Origin: Nostocales cyanobacterium HT-58-2
Lineage (GTDB): Bacteria; Cyanobacteriota; Cyanobacteriia; Cyanobacteriales; Nostocaceae
Length of the DNA: 64,000 nucleotides
Direction: 5' to 3'
Assembly (NCBI GenBank): GCA_002163975.1
Contig: CP019636.1
Coordinates: forward strand, 3,359,001 to 3,423,000
Shown here in pieces: positions 1-8,948 of this stretch; position 1 is the first letter of the stretch; each line of letters opens with the position of its first letter. A model generated the notes under the pieces. That model was not told where the DNA came from, did no database searches, and was given only the letters and a program-made list of their open reading frames with translations. The translations under genes and the position numbers were made by a program.

Positions 1-129
1 ATGTTATTTAAACGTTCTGTGAAACTTGGTGAACAGGTTTTAGTCAAAGTCTTTCATGCTGATCCACACAAAGATGTGATTCAGTTTCAGGAAATTATTT
101 ATCAAGAAGCGCAACCAGCCGCCAATTAA
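1..129 (+). CDS. C-terminal fragment of a probable RNase II/R-type exoribonuclease
   Basis: The frame is open from the first base of the window to a TAA stop and gives 42 residues. The first codon happens to be ATG, but the gene probably starts outside the window. The fragment contains GEQVLVKVFHADPHKD, which looks to me like the C-terminal tail of cyanobacterial RNB-domain (VacB/RNase II family) 3'-5' exoribonucleases. No catalytic motif lies inside the window, so this rests on recall of a tail sequence only. The next gene converges on it from the minus strand. Confidence 0.4.
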   Translation: MLFKRSVKLGEQVLVKVFHADPHKDVIQFQEIIYQEAQPAAN

Positions 130-224
130 TCTCATCCATAATTCTTGGAATGCAGTATGGAACGGGTTGATTACTCATGCTTTTTTTATAGTTGAACCAT
201 AACTTACAGAAAAATTGAGTGCTT

Positions 225-1283
225 TCAAATCCCCTTAAACCCCATACCACTTTCTACCTCTTGTTCTGCTTGAGGGGAAGCCACCATAGAAAACGCGACT
301 CTACGAGAAGTTTGTTGCCTTTTGCCAACTTGGCTCAAGAAGATGCCAACTAAAATAACACTGCCACCGACATATTGAGCGAGGGTCGGAGCTTCGCCCA
401 AAATGAAATAAGCTGCTAAAATACCTGCAATTGGGGTAAAAGAGCCAACTAAGGAAGCCGCAGATACAGAGGAAGCTCTCAAGCCTTTTATCCAGAATGA
501 CTGACCTAGTACGACAATTAACCCACCATAAAGGAACATCCACTGCCACAGGAACGGTGAGAGTACATCCATAAAATGGTCGCTACCATAGAGAACTATA
601 GCAAAAAAGAAAAATATGACAGTTCCTGTAGCAGTACGAAAGATACTGTAAATTCCCAGAGGGATCTCTGAGAGATATTTTTTACCAATAATTGTGGAAA
701 CAGCTACAGCCACAGATCCTGCTGCTACCAAAAGTTCCCCTAACCCCACGTGCAAACCTCCCATATTCATCATGGCTTCCCCTGGAGGCTGAAGGAAAAT
801 AGTTAGAACCACGCCAATAAAAGCGGCGATCGCCCCCAGAAATTCCCAAAGACTCACCCGTTCTTTCAACAGCCAAACCGATAAAGCCAGAGTTAGAGGC
901 GGTTCTAAGCGTCCTACCAAAATGACATTGTTAACTCCTGTGAGTGCCAGTGCCTGGAAAATTAAGCCTGGTGCCAGCGCTCCTGATAAGATAGCTACTA
1001 TGGTGAGACTGACCCAATCTTTTTTTGACAATTGCTTCAAAGTCGCTTTGTTCCACTGTCGCCAATAGATTAGGAGCAGAACTATCAAGGCGCAGAGGTT
1101 TCCTACAAATAAAACATTACACAGAGAAATCGGATTACGACCATCTATAAAATGTTGAGCACCTATTTCTGTGAGCTTGCGAGTGACTGCATTAGAGGCT
1201 CCAAAAATGAGAATTGCCAGCCACAGATATGTTTGTCCCGAAATTCTATGAATTAAGCGATGTGGTTTTTTCAGTCTAGTCAC
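225..1283 (-). CDS. EamA/DMT-family permease
   Basis: The 352-residue protein is almost entirely hydrophobic, with about ten predicted membrane spans in two homologous halves (roughly residues 20-160 and 185-320). This is the two-EamA-domain layout of the drug/metabolite transporter superfamily, whose members export metabolites or amino acids across the inner membrane. The first span carries FGASNAVTRK and the second half ends in a typical YFILGEAPTLAQYVGG segment. A polar tail of about 30 residues follows the last span. The substrate cannot be inferred. It is transcribed alone and diverges from the small exported protein at 1537. Confidence 0.85.
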   Translation of the reverse strand: MTRLKKPHRLIHRISGQTYLWLAILIFGASNAVTRKLTEIGAQHFIDGRNPISLCNVLFVGNLCALIVLLLIYWRQWNKATLKQLSKKDWVSLTIVAILSGALAPGLIFQALALTGVNNVILVGRLEPPLTLALSVWLLKERVSLWEFLGAIAAFIGVVLTIFLQPPGEAMMNMGGLHVGLGELLVAAGSVAVAVSTIIGKKYLSEIPLGIYSIFRTATGTVIFFFFAIVLYGSDHFMDVLSPFLWQWMFLYGGLIVVLGQSFWIKGLRASSVSAASLVGSFTPIAGILAAYFILGEAPTLAQYVGGSVILVGIFLSQVGKRQQTSRRVAFSMVASPQAEQEVESGMGFKGI

Positions 1284-1536
1284 AATAATACTACTGCTAT
1301 AAATGCATTGCTCATTATACTAAGTTGCCCTTATCCGATTCGGAATGAGGTTTTGCTGAGAGAATACTTAAATTAAACTGTGATTTTGGGATACCATACC
1401 TGCCTGAGAAAATGCTGAGAATTGACTAAAATTTCTCAAAGGATAAATTCATGAAACTCATGGTCTCATTTCAATCAGTTCTCAGTGGGGACTGAAATAC
1501 TTTGGATGTTCGAGATCCAAAGATGAGGAGTCATAA

Positions 1537-1896
1537 ATGAAACTCGCCCCTCTACTTACAAGTATTGCCTTGGTCGGTTTTTTCACGGTTTGGGATGCAC
1601 CATTAAAGGTTATCAATCCGTCATTAGTTGAGGCATCAGCTCAAGAATTATCTGTGCAACAGAAACTGGATTTACTGACTAAAAGCAAAGGTCAGATTGG
1701 TAGTGGTGATCAACTGCGTCGTTTCTTTTTTGGAGATTTGGAGCCAATTGGTATCCAACCTGGTGGTGCAGGTCAGGTGGTTAATCTTTACAATAAAGCT
1801 AATAATGTCACATTCTCGTACTGTTCAACGTATGATGTCATTGTCGCCGTTAAGAAAGGTAAGGTGACTAAGTTTGAACCCGGTGAAGTGAAGTAG
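1537..1896 (+). CDS. Small exported protein of unknown function
   Basis: This encodes 119 residues. The N-terminus (MKLAPLLTSIALVGFFTVWD) is a plausible Sec signal, followed by a likely cleavage region near VEASAQE around residues 32-37. The mature part is about 80 residues with two Gly-rich turns (GSGDQ, QPGGAGQ) and a basic-acidic tail. I do not recognise the family. A purine-rich GATGAGGAG lies just before the ATG and serves as the ribosome binding site. The protein is probably periplasmic or extracellular. A hairpin about 55 bp downstream probably ends the transcript. Confidence 0.6.
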   Translation: MKLAPLLTSIALVGFFTVWDAPLKVINPSLVEASAQELSVQQKLDLLTKSKGQIGSGDQLRRFFFGDLEPIGIQPGGAGQVVNLYNKANNVTFSYCSTYDVIVAVKKGKVTKFEPGEVK

Positions 1897-1950
1897 TCTA
1901 AAACTCTATCATAAGCTACATAATTTATCAATAGATTGCTTGCAGAATGA

Positions 1951-1986
1951 GGGAAAAGGGGAAAGCAACGAAATTTCCTTTTTCCC
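1951..1986 (+). terminator. Probable hairpin terminator of the small exported protein gene
   Basis: A G/A-rich arm (gggaaaaggggaaa) is followed by a complementary T/C-rich arm (tttcctttttccc) and then by a T-rich stretch. It sits 55 bp after the stop codon at 1896. Confidence 0.45.
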
Positions 1987-2357
1987 TTTAACTATTTTTT
2001 CATGTCTTTTGAAAGGCAATTTTAGTTCAGAATAATAAGAGCGATCGCTACAAAGGTAAATCTTTTAGTAGCTATCAAAACAGCCTAGCTATTGCTACGC
2101 CAATTTAGGTTATTAGTAAGGCGGTGCTTTAACATTTGTAGTAGGGCGATATTCGCTTCGTCTAGAGAATTAGATGACATGACTTGAGGAGAGTACGGTG
2201 AGGCAGCACACAAAAATTCTGAATTGTTGCTGAGAAAGCAGTGAAAACTACATTACAAATTCCCTTGAATTTCTCAGCTAAGCTTTATTCTTTCATCACT
2301 TAAGAGTTGCTCGGTGCCACGATACTAAGAGCAGTTCACAAAAGTAACTCTGCACCT
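1987..2357. other. Gene-free stretch with one HIP1 site
   Basis: I see no open reading frame or RNA gene here. A HIP1 octamer (gcgatcgc) lies at about 2041. The 3' end is the leader of the flavoprotein gene. A TTG codon at 2307 is in frame with that gene but has no clear ribosome binding site. Confidence 0.4.
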
Positions 2358-3785
2358 ATGGAGCAAGCCTCTTATCCCACAGTCATCCTAGGTGGTGGCT
2401 TTGCTGGACTGTTTACAGCTTTGCACTTAAGCCATCAAAATGACTCCCATCCAATTATCTTAATAGAGCAACGCGATCGCTTTAGTTTTAAACCACTGTT
2501 GTACGAACTGCTCAGCGGTGAATTGCACAGCGAACAGGTTTATCCACGCTACAAAGAGCTTTTGGCTGGTAGTCGTGTGACTTTCGTGCAAGATACGGTG
2601 AAATCAATTGATCTACATCAACGCAGAGTTATTGTAGCCTCTGGCAAGGTTTTTGACTACAGCAACTTAGTGTTAGCACTGGGTAGCAGAACAACCTACT
2701 TTAATACTCCTGGTGCAGCAGAATATGCGATGCCATTTACATCTGGAGAAGAGGCGATCGCTCTGCGAAAACACTTACGCAACCGTCTACATTTGGCAAT
2801 CCAAACTCAAGACCCAAAACGTCGTCGGCTACTGTTGAGTGTTGCCATCATTGGGGCAGGTCCGGCTGGTATTGAACTAGCCTGTACATTAGCAGATTTA
2901 TTACCCATTTGGTACGACGAGTTGGGCGGCGATGCCGATGAAGTTCGGGTTGTCCTAGTCAATCGTAGCCGTGAAATCCTCAAAGGAGATGTGAATAGCC
3001 ATTTGCGCTGCACAGCACAGCGGGCGCTTAAACGTCGGGTGATTCCTGTTGATTTTCTATTTGATGCGGCTGTCACAAAGATTCAAGCAGATGGTGTAGA
3101 GTATCGCCAACATGACCAAACACGGGTTTTACAGGCTGGAACAATTGCTTGGACTGCCGGCACTTCTCCCAATCCTCTGTTGATGGAGTTACCAATTTTG
3201 GTTGAACGTCGTGATAAACGAGGGCGGCTCATGGTGACACCTACATTGCAACTTCCTGATTTTCCTGAAGTTTTCGCATCTGGAGACTGTGCTACAGATA
3301 GCGACAATCCTCAACCACCCACAGCACAAGTTGCCTATCAACACGGACGGGCGATCGCTCACAATCTCAAGCATATCAGAGAAGGCAAACCAGCTATACC
3401 TGTTCAAATCCAGATGCGTGGAACTTTGATGAAACTCGGACTCAATGAAAGTGTTGCTAACTTGTTCAATAAAGTCCAGATTAAAGGTCAACCCGGTCAT
3501 TTCATTCGGGAAGCAACATACTTAGAACTGTTACCAAACCGTGCTCATAATCGCAAAGTCACAACTGAATGGCTGACTGACGAATTATTCCAGCGTCATC
3601 GTCCTTTTTCCCATATGCAGCTGGGACAAACTCCTTGGCTGTCTGGAGTTGCAACCCTTGCTGCCGGACTGATTTTGGCAACTCCCCTCATTTGGCGGGC
3701 GGCTACACCTATGCAATTTCAGCAAACCCTCGGTTGGACAGGCTTACCAATGTTACTTGATCAGCTTGCGACTCCTTCTCGATGA
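2358..3785 (+). CDS. NDH-2-like NAD(P)/FAD-dependent oxidoreductase
   Basis: This is a pyridine nucleotide-disulphide oxidoreductase-type flavoprotein, most like type II NADH:quinone dehydrogenases, which pass electrons from NAD(P)H to quinone at the membrane. An N-terminal FAD-binding motif GGGFAG lies at residues 12-17, a second dinucleotide motif GAGPAG near 165, and the late FAD motif ASGDCA near 307. A C-terminal hydrophobic stretch (GVATLAAGLILATPLIW) can anchor it to the membrane. I chose the ATG at 2358 because the glycine motif follows at the usual distance; an in-frame TTG at 2307 would add 17 residues. The stop overlaps the next gene by 4 bp (ATGA), so the two are probably co-translated. 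Cyanobacteria carry several Ndb paralogues and I cannot say which this is. Confidence 0.85.
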   Translation: MEQASYPTVILGGGFAGLFTALHLSHQNDSHPIILIEQRDRFSFKPLLYELLSGELHSEQVYPRYKELLAGSRVTFVQDTVKSIDLHQRRVIVASGKVFDYSNLVLALGSRTTYFNTPGAAEYAMPFTSGEEAIALRKHLRNRLHLAIQTQDPKRRRLLLSVAIIGAGPAGIELACTLADLLPIWYDELGGDADEVRVVLVNRSREILKGDVNSHLRCTAQRALKRRVIPVDFLFDAAVTKIQADGVEYRQHDQTRVLQAGTIAWTAGTSPNPLLMELPILVERRDKRGRLMVTPTLQLPDFPEVFASGDCATDSDNPQPPTAQVAYQHGRAIAHNLKHIREGKPAIPVQIQMRGTLMKLGLNESVANLFNKVQIKGQPGHFIREATYLELLPNRAHNRKVTTEWLTDELFQRHRPFSHMQLGQTPWLSGVATLAAGLILATPLIWRAATPMQFQQTLGWTGLPMLLDQLATPSR

Positions 3786-4366
3786 AGTGTCCCAATTCTC
3801 TCTACAACAAACTATCCAAACTTAATCTCATCTTCAGAAGTTTATCTATGAAATACCTGCTCAACCTCCGGACAGCTGTTACTGTCAATCGTGTGATGAT
3901 GGGCGTTTTCTTTTTCCTCTCTGGTATTGCTAACTATCTCAACTTCAGTATTCCTAAAGGTTTCTACCACACTGTCCTCACTCAAAAACTCCAAATCATT
4001 GGTCATGGAATTCCACCCGGATGGGAAGGTATAGGACCACTACCTTGGCTGATTGCAATTCCCTATGCCTGGTTACTACCTTTAGCAGAAATTGTGCTGG
4101 GTGCATTGTTTGCTCTCAACTATTGGGTGCGGTGGACAGGGCTACTACTGATTCTCATGACATTTAGCATCATTCTGGCATTTGGTATTGTGCCTGCTGG
4201 CAGTTTGTTTCCCAATGGAGCAGAAAGTTTTAACAAAAACATCTTATTCATGACTTTAATTTGGATGTGTATTGCTTACGAGGCTCATGAACAGCGAATG
4301 AGTCGCCGTCGAGAGCAAGCAGCAGCCGATTATACTCTGACCTCTTCTGGTACCAGTGAACAGTAG
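3782..4366 (+). CDS. DoxX-like membrane protein
   Basis: The product is a four-span membrane protein of 194 residues. It starts inside the stop of the flavoprotein gene (ATGA overlap), or at ATG 3848, which removes 22 polar residues and places the first span at the N-terminus. The segment VMMGVFFFLSGIANYLNF and the later WLLPLAEIVLGALFALNYWVRW resemble DoxX/SURF4-like proteins, a family linked to quinone-dependent redox reactions. Coupling to an NDH-2-like enzyme supports a joint redox role at the membrane, but this is inference. The C-terminal 30 residues are polar and probably cytoplasmic. Confidence 0.7.
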   Translation: MKCPNSLYNKLSKLNLIFRSLSMKYLLNLRTAVTVNRVMMGVFFFLSGIANYLNFSIPKGFYHTVLTQKLQIIGHGIPPGWEGIGPLPWLIAIPYAWLLPLAEIVLGALFALNYWVRWTGLLLILMTFSIILAFGIVPAGSLFPNGAESFNKNILFMTLIWMCIAYEAHEQRMSRRREQAAADYTLTSSGTSEQ

Positions 4367-4516
4367 AACTCTTGCACGAAGAATATTTTGTGTCGGGGAA
4401 TGAGAGAGTAAAGCAGCGCAACAAATCTCAGAAGATGCGTTACGGACTTCGTTTTAACACATCCTGCAAATCTTTTATAGCATTCATGCAAGAGGTCTAG
4501 TGACTAAGGAACAAAA

Positions 4517-4548
4517 ACTGATAACTGATAACTGGTAACTGGTAACTG
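4517..4548. repeat. Heptamer short tandem repeat (STRR)
   Basis: Four tandem copies of a 7-bp unit ACTG(A/G)TA, plus a final ACTG. Short tandemly repeated heptamers are a hallmark of heterocystous cyanobacteria and usually lie between genes, as here. Confidence 0.75.
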
Positions 4549-4791
4549 CTCAGTTACCTGTTCCCTACCTCATTTGGCATTTCCACAATGAGAAAATCTG
4601 AGTAAATACTTTGTTTTCCCTAGCTAGCATATTTTTTACAAAAGATTGGTGATAAGCAAAGCTTTTAGCCTCCGGCTGCTCGCTCTCAATATAGGGAAAA
4701 CAATTCATCTTGTTAATGAGTACCTTCTTGTTGTTAAGTATTTGCATCGCCGTGCTATCTAAATGCAATCCCCTGCATTGTTAATTCATCA

Positions 4792-4896
4792 ACTTGCATC
4801 ATTAATGCATTGACTTGCATTGTGAAAGTATTGACTTATATCATTAATGCATTGACTTGCATTGCGAAAGCATTGGTTTGCATCATTAATGTATTG
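4792..4896. repeat. Five tandem 21-bp units, alternating in two types
   Basis: Units start at 4792, 4813, 4834, 4855 and 4876, each 21 bp and ending in (c/g/t)attg. Units 1, 3 and 5 share an attaatg core; units 2 and 4 share a gaaag core. Because 21 bp is seven codons, all frames give heptad repeats. The minus strand in one frame reads MQVNALM-type heptads, broken by a stop. This resembles decayed coding sequence for a heptad-repeat protein. Confidence 0.75.
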
Positions 4897-4932
4897 CCAT
4901 CGTCTGTAATAAGTAGCTCGACGTGAATATAT

Positions 4933-5008
4933 GTAGGATGGGTTACGCTTTGCTAACCCATGCTGTTCCATGCGATTGATGCGTTACGCAAGGAAGAGCG
5001 CATCCTAC
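4933..5008. repeat. Palindromic dispersed repeat with GTAGGATG ends
   Basis: The 76-bp element begins with gtaggatg and ends with its exact complement catcctac. Inside are two further inverted pairs, atgggtta/taacccat and gatgcg/cgcatc. This is a common intergenic repeat type in cyanobacteria. The remaining sequence up to the regulator stop at 5201 shows no gene. Confidence 0.65.
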
Positions 5009-5200
5009 AAAAAATTTTGTCCGCCTACTTAGTCTTCTTGTTTTTGGAAAGTTTTCACTTTAAAATTTTTCGCATTGGTTCATATAGAGTCAATGCATCT
5101 GCCGTATTTCTAAAAGCTTCAATTCTAAAGTGTTTAAAGTTCATAAAAACTGAGTAAATACTGGTCTTTAAATGATGTTATTTGAATTTTCCGTTGTTTC

Positions 5201-5875
5201 TTACTCCCGCAGTGCATACCCTACACCACGCACTGTGTGGATCAAGCGTTTCTCGTTATTTTCCTCCAATTTGAGCCGCAGATAACGAATATAAACTTCA
5301 ATAATATTAGAATCACCCATGAAGTCATAACCCCAAACTTTCTCTAAAATCTGGTCTCTAGTAAACACTTGACGGGGATGTGAAAGAAGATATTCTAATA
5401 AATCAAACTCTTTTGCTGTTAATTCAATGCTTCGTTTCCCCCGAAACACTTGACGAGTGCGGCGATTTAAACTCAAGTCTTCAAACTGCAACAAGTCTTC
5501 ATCTGTTTCTTGAGTGCGACGTAAATGGGCACGGATTCTTGCCAGCAGTTCTTCGATGCTGAAGGGTTTAACGACATAATCATCGGCTCCTGCATCTAAT
5601 CCTGCCACGCGATCGCTCACTTCATCTTTTGCTGTCAACAAAATCACCGGCACTGTAATGCCTGTTGCTCGCAGACGGCGACAAATTTCTAAACCCGACA
5701 GCCCTGGTAACATCCAATCTAGAACAGCTAAATCTGGCGATGACTCTCGTGCCAGTGTCAGTCCAGTGATACCATCATGAGCTATGCTAACTTTGTATCC
5801 TTCGCTACTCAGTTCTAATTCCACAAATCGCGCTAGTTTAACTTCATCTTCAACCAAAAGGATATGTGCTGTCAT
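5201..5875 (-). CDS. OmpR/PhoB-family response regulator
   Basis: This DNA-binding response regulator has 224 residues. The receiver domain covers residues 1-120, with the acidic pair ED (9-10), the phospho-acceptor Asp53 in VLDWMLPG, and Lys103 in VKPFS. The winged-helix output domain covers about 128-224 and ends in the family signature IHTVRGVGYALRE. The length is normal for the family. No histidine kinase gene adjoins it, so its partner must be elsewhere. It resembles cyanobacterial NblR/RppA-type regulators, but I cannot decide between them from sequence alone. The start ATG gives MTAHILLVEDE, where beta-strand 1 begins at the expected place. Confidence 0.92.
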   Translation of the reverse strand: MTAHILLVEDEVKLARFVELELSSEGYKVSIAHDGITGLTLARESSPDLAVLDWMLPGLSGLEICRRLRATGITVPVILLTAKDEVSDRVAGLDAGADDYVVKPFSIEELLARIRAHLRRTQETDEDLLQFEDLSLNRRTRQVFRGKRSIELTAKEFDLLEYLLSHPRQVFTRDQILEKVWGYDFMGDSNIIEVYIRYLRLKLEENNEKRLIHTVRGVGYALRE

Positions 5876-6038
5876 ATTTTTATTCCCAAAGCAGGTAATT
5901 TTAGAATAAAAGTGGTGTCATAACCAACTCAGCTTCTTTGCAGATTCGCAGAAACCATGCTGAGGGGTGTGTGTCACTCATGAGTTAAGTTGTCGGTAAA
6001 CTGCAGTACTAGTCTCCCTGCTAGTTTCGATATATTAA

Positions 6039-6236
6039 TTAACCTGCTTTTTCTGCTCTCTCCTCAACTTTGGTAATTAAACTTTCAGCCATCTCAATAG
6101 CTATGACAATCAATTCTTGTTCTTGCTGTCCTCTGGCTCCCTCATCACTTATGGTTGGATAAATATGAGGATTGGCAAGCATTCCAGCTAATACTTGTGC
6201 GGCAATCTGTTTGAGTTCACCTGGTTGTGATTCCAT
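6039..6236 (-). CDS. Small conserved-looking cyanobacterial protein
   Basis: A 65-residue acidic protein with a GGGAG ribosome binding site about 10 bases before the ATG. It is mostly alpha-helical by composition (LKQIAAQVLAGMLANP, IAIEMAESLITKVEE) and has no membrane segment or cysteine. I do not recognise a named family. Proteins with this look are often unassigned cyanobacterial hypotheticals. It lies 163 bp upstream of the OmpR-type regulator on the same strand and could share its transcript. Confidence 0.55.
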   Translation of the reverse strand: MESQPGELKQIAAQVLAGMLANPHIYPTISDEGARGQQEQELIVIAIEMAESLITKVEERAEKAG

Positions 6237-6569
6237 TTTTTCTTTGCTCCCAAATTTCCACTTTTAAATGTTAATGATAAATTTAATATTCACGCTATGT
6301 GAGTATAAGTTAATACTACTTCAGTTTAAGGTTTGCACTTTAGGGCGGCAAAGAGAAGTTTGAGCAGAGGTGAGACAGAACGGAACTTCAACTCGTTTTT
6401 GACCTTCGATTCCGGAACGCCGTCAAATCAAAGATTATGGCGGGAGCCTTCTTTTGGAATGAGATAAACTATTTCCTCACAACTTCCTCACATTTTTTGT
6501 CTAGGCTCATGATAGGGGTAATACCTTCGTTTTTTGATAGAAGCTTTTGTCACTATTTTTTACAAACTG

Positions 6570-6673
6570 ATACTAAGTTGCATTCAAAAACCTCACCCCG
6601 CCCTCCGGGCACCCCTCTCTTTAGCAAGGAGAGGGGCGGAGGTGAGCTGACACCCATGAACGCAACTCGGTAT
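6570..6673. mobile_element. 104-bp MITE-like element, copy 1
   Basis: Ends are imperfect 17-bp terminal inverted repeats of the form atac(t/c)(a/g)agttgc(a/g)ttca. The interior is a strong hairpin, ccctctct/aggagagggg. An inverted copy of the same length lies at 39523-39626 and matches in all but a few bases. The element carries no protein of its own, so it is a non-autonomous repeat. The open frame running through it (6437-6712) is a by-product. Confidence 0.75.
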
Positions 6674-7150
6674 GAGAAGAGAAAAGCTATAAAAGAAATA
6701 AACTGCAGTTAGTTTGCATCCAAAAAGGTAGTGGCGAGTGATAAATAGTGAGTTACGCTGTTGTGCGTTGTGGTCAAATGATTGGTTAAATGACTAAAGA
6801 AGTCAGAAACAAACTAGCATTCTCTGATCCTTACCAACACCATAACCTGCATGAATTTACGGAGTCTCTCCTAGAATACAAGTATATTTTGCTACAGAGT
6901 ATTTCTTGGTCAGGCAGTTAGGCAAAGTCGGCTCTGGAAACTTGCCACATACAACTTGCCAAATATAGCATTTTGCAAATTAATGAGGGACACTTTTTCA
7001 ACTCAAGAACCAGATAGAAAACAAATTTTCCTCCTGACTTGTTGAATTCTGCTGTAGAGTCCACGCCTTACTGTAGTTGTTTCGTGAGGAGTCTCCGTAG
7101 GGCGTGCTAAGTCAGATACATAACTCAGCATGACTGCGAGGGATGTTTAA
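6674..7150. other. Gene-free stretch before the PRPP synthetase paralogue
   Basis: I see no coding sequence. A small inverted repeat near 7066-7108 (acgcctta ... agggcgtg) belongs to the dispersed palindromic repeats of this genome. The promoter of the following gene set should be here, but I cannot point to it securely. Confidence 0.35.
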
Positions 7151-8083
7151 ATGGATAAAGTCATCCTCCTTGCTGGAACAGCTAACCCCAGATTGGCGAC
7201 AGCCATTGCCCAACAACTCAACATCCCGTTGGGAGCATCTGTTGTGGAACGCTTCCCGGATGGGGAAATCTCCGTTGAGCTACTGGAGTCGGTACGCCAG
7301 AAAGCTGTTTTCATCGTCCAATCCACTTCACCCCCTGTCAACGACCATCTCGTAGAATTGATGGTGATTGTAGATGCCTGCCGTCGTGCTGCGGCTTCCC
7401 GCATTACCGCTATTGTTCCCTACTTTGGTTATGCTCGCGCTGACAAACGACATGGATGGCGCGAGCCTATTACTGCAAGTATGGTGGCTGAGGTATTACA
7501 GACAGTTGGAATCAATCACGTTGTCACACTAGATTTACATACTCCACAGATTGAAGGTTTCTTTCACATTCCGGTAGACAGCCTAACGGCAGTACCAATT
7601 TTATGTGAGGCACTACGGCATCGGTTGCCCTCTGGATTTGTAGTTGTATCACCAGATACAGGACGTGTGCAAATGGCGATCCAATACGCCCAACAGCTCA
7701 ACAGTTCAGTTGTTGTGCTGCTCAAACACCGTAAGAGTAGCAGCGAAACTGAGGTCACTTGTGTTGTTGGGGATGTTAGCGATCGCCCTTGCTTAATTAT
7801 TGATGACATGATTTCCACCGGCGGCACCATAGCTAGGAGCATTGAAGCACTACTCAAAGCTGGAGCACACCCAGAAATGATCATAGCTGCCACTCATGGG
7901 CTATTTGTCAAGAAAGCACGTGCTCAGTTAAGTCACCCCAGCGTGCAGGCAATCTTTGTCACCGATACCATAGCACCCAAGGAAACTGACTGGCAGCAGT
8001 TACACGTTGTCTCGATTGCCCCTTTAATTGCTGCAGCTATCCAACAGTTCAAAACCGATGATTCAATCAACAAGGTGTGTTGA
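7151..8083 (+). CDS. Divergent ribose-phosphate pyrophosphokinase (PRPP synthetase) paralogue
   Basis: The 310-residue protein has the full layout of PRPP synthetases, which make phosphoribosyl pyrophosphate from ribose 5-phosphate and ATP. Visible motifs are FPDGEISVEL near residue 36, PYFGYARADKR near 93, the DLH motif near 125, and the PRPP-binding loop DDMISTGGT at about 217-225. Several canonical positions differ: the pyrophosphate loop reads SPDTGRVQMA where classical enzymes have SPDVGG, and the segment after REPI has TAS rather than TAK. It is followed by a phosphoribosyltransferase and a hydrolase on the same strand, so it probably supplies PRPP or a related compound to a dedicated pathway rather than being the housekeeping enzyme. 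Catalytic activity is inferred. Confidence 0.85.
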   Translation: MDKVILLAGTANPRLATAIAQQLNIPLGASVVERFPDGEISVELLESVRQKAVFIVQSTSPPVNDHLVELMVIVDACRRAAASRITAIVPYFGYARADKRHGWREPITASMVAEVLQTVGINHVVTLDLHTPQIEGFFHIPVDSLTAVPILCEALRHRLPSGFVVVSPDTGRVQMAIQYAQQLNSSVVVLLKHRKSSSETEVTCVVGDVSDRPCLIIDDMISTGGTIARSIEALLKAGAHPEMIIAATHGLFVKKARAQLSHPSVQAIFVTDTIAPKETDWQQLHVVSIAPLIAAAIQQFKTDDSINKVC

Positions 8084-8206
8084 GCAGATGTTGAGTTTTA
8101 TACCAGTCAAAATGACACGAAGACATGCACTCTAAAATTTTCTTCACAAGAAAGTAGGATTATTGCTCATGCCATTCCTGACAGATAAAACGGGAAATAA
8201 AAACAT

Positions 8207-8860
8207 ATGAAAAGATTTTCTAATCGTACTGAGGCAGGCAGATTACTCGCTGCCAAGCTGACAGACTATGCTAATTGTCCAGATGTTCTGGTATTGGGAC
8301 TTCCTCGTGGCGGTGTGCCTGTCGCATTTGAAGTGGCAAAGGCACTCAATGCCCCCTTGGATATCTGCTTAGTACGTAAGTTGGGTGTACCAGGACATGA
8401 GGAATTAGCAATGGGAGCAATTGCAACAGGAGGCGCTCGTGCAATTAACGAGAACGTTGTGCATGTATTGGGTATTTCCGAAGAGATTATTGATAAGGTG
8501 ATAGCAATAGAAATGCGGGAATTGGAGCGCCGTAACAATCGGTATCGGGGAAAACGTGCACCACCGAAAATCAAAGACCGTACTGTGATTCTGATTGATG
8601 ACGGTATTGCCACTGGTGCTACTATTCGAGCGGCGATCGCCACACTCAAACAGCAACAGCCACAGGAGCTTGTAGTCGCAGTTCCAGTTGCATCCACATC
8701 CACGTATGCTCAACTGCAAGCGGAAGTGGACAAGGTGGTATGTGTGATGATGCCAGAAGCTTTGTATGCGATCGGCATCTGGTACGAGGACTTCTCACAA
8801 ACGACTGATGAAGAAGTCTGTGAACTTCTAGCACAACAATTAGAAAAGGCTGACTTTTGA
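8207..8860 (+). CDS. Phosphoribosyltransferase-domain protein
   Basis: A 217-residue type I phosphoribosyltransferase fold. The PRPP-binding motif VILIDDGIATGAT lies at about residues 126-138. An N-terminal LGLPRGGVPVAFEVA segment near 30 is typical of this subfamily, which often sits beside or is fused to dienelactone-hydrolase-like proteins. The substrate base is unknown. The gene begins 123 bp after the PRPP synthetase paralogue and is followed after 88 bp by the hydrolase, all on the plus strand. That order suggests one pathway using PRPP. Confidence 0.85.
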   Translation: MKRFSNRTEAGRLLAAKLTDYANCPDVLVLGLPRGGVPVAFEVAKALNAPLDICLVRKLGVPGHEELAMGAIATGGARAINENVVHVLGISEEIIDKVIAIEMRELERRNNRYRGKRAPPKIKDRTVILIDDGIATGATIRAAIATLKQQQPQELVVAVPVASTSTYAQLQAEVDKVVCVMMPEALYAIGIWYEDFSQTTDEEVCELLAQQLEKADF

Positions 8861-8948
8861 AGGACGAATGAAAGACGAAAGACGAAGCCCTAATTTTTCC
8901 CACAGTGGGTGATAAGCCTTTGTCGGGTTTCTAACTGACCGCTATACA

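Noticed and set aside
4565..4768. 67-residue minus-strand open frame
   Set aside because: No ribosome binding site or motif; it borders the 21-bp repeat tract and dispersed repeats and is probably chance.
4792..4896. CRISPR array
   Set aside because: Units are contiguous without spacers; it is a tandem repeat.
4789..4971. 60-residue minus-strand frame with heptads QCINDAS and QCFRNAS
   Set aside because: The heptads follow from the 21-bp DNA repeat, and the frame starts within another repeat; reported as a repeat instead of a gene.
5201..5875. Naming the regulator nblR or rppA
   Set aside because: Both share this domain layout; without alignment I cannot choose.
6437..6712. 91-residue plus-strand frame
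   Set aside because: Its second half is the MITE-like element; no protein signal in the rest.
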